Shown piece by piece: positions 63,579 through 64,000 of a stretch of 64,000 nucleotides of DNA. Numbering within the stretch: the stretch's first letter is position 1; every line of letters begins with the position of its first letter. Made by a program: the position numbers and the translations under genes. The stretch is from contig JAODNA010000064.1 of the NCBI GenBank assembly GCA_025465135.1, forward strand, positions 1 to 64,000, written 5' to 3'. This DNA comes from Frankiales bacterium (lineage in GTDB: Bacteria; Actinomycetota; Actinomycetes; Mycobacteriales; SCTD01). Under the pieces are notes generated by a model. That model saw only the letters and a program-made list of their open reading frames with translations, was not told the origin of the DNA and did not search any database.

Positions 63579-64000
63579 TCAGAGGACGACGTCGACAGCG
63601 TCGGCGTTGATCCGAATGCCGCTGGAGCTCGCCACAACCGAGGTCAGCTGCAGGCCGTAGGGCAGCGCCGGCAGGTCCAGCGCGCGGGCGAGGACCGTGT
63701 TGATCGCGGCCACGACCAAGTCGATCGCCGCCTGCGGAGCGGCGAAACCGTCGATGTCGACGTCGCTGACCAGCAGCTGCGGAGCGCCGGCGTCGAAGCT
63801 GACCTGCGCCTGCGCGCTGCCCTGCACCTCGACGCCGAGCACCGTGACGCGCGCGGTGACCGCCACCTCGTCCCCCGATCGGCGCAGCGACAGCGCAGTG
63901 AGACCCTCATCGGCTCCGGCCTCGACCGCCCGGCGGGCCACCTCGGCGTAGGGGATGGTGACGAAGCCATCCGCGGAGTCGACCGGCACATCGGGGCGAT
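63579..64000 (-). CDS. DUF2993/LmeA-like protein, 5' end beyond window
   Basis: ALSLRRSGDEVAVTARVTVLGVEVQGSAQAQVSFDAGAPQLLVSDVDIDGFAAPQAAIDLVVAAINTVLARALDLPALPYGLQLTSV; frame open to window edge. Confidence 0.7.
   Translation of the reverse strand, partial: RPDVPVDSADGFVTIPYAEVARRAVEAGADEGLTALSLRRSGDEVAVTARVTVLGVEVQGSAQAQVSFDAGAPQLLVSDVDIDGFAAPQAAIDLVVAAINTVLARALDLPALPYGLQLTSVVASSSGIRINADAVDVVL

Overview
High-GC actinobacterial chromosomal window. Approx. 0.3-31.3 kb is a large surface/exopolysaccharide locus. It holds about 13 glycosyltransferases, a WbsX/GH99-like protein, a Wzm/Wzt-type ABC exporter, an O-antigen-polymerase-like protein, a Wzz/BY-kinase, two acyltransferase-3 proteins, a 3-amino-3,6-dideoxyhexose cassette (FdtB-like aminotransferase, fused acetyltransferase/3,4-ketoisomerase, extra LbetaH acyltransferase), DUF4012, an LPRTG-anchored protein and two polyprenyl-phosphate sugar-1-phosphate transferases. 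Approx. 31-62 kb is a secreted/surface-protein region. It holds a GNAT gene translationally coupled to tandem phage-tail-collar-domain genes, a 1710-aa CSLREAI/beta-helix plus He_PIG repeat protein, a 1350-aa Ig-like protein, an 890-aa secreted protein, a 1795-aa MBG-repeat protein, and a WxL-like/DUF916-like locus. Three of the large secreted proteins share a ~180-aa C-terminal module with two conserved Cys, 'L[RQ]CY[ST]RP...TRC[FY]...LSL..VR', behind a Ser/Pro-rich linker. I regard this as the best candidate for something undescribed. Other points: a perfect LexA/SOS box at the start of a DUF222-HNH gene with a near-copy 1.17 kb upstream; an unannotated 28-aa Cys-rich leader peptide upstream of a rhodanese/SseC operon; a 7-unit segmental duplication inside the MBG array; and several strong terminators. 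No tRNA, rRNA, CRISPR or transposase was recognised. All product calls come from reading translations by eye; no database search was run.
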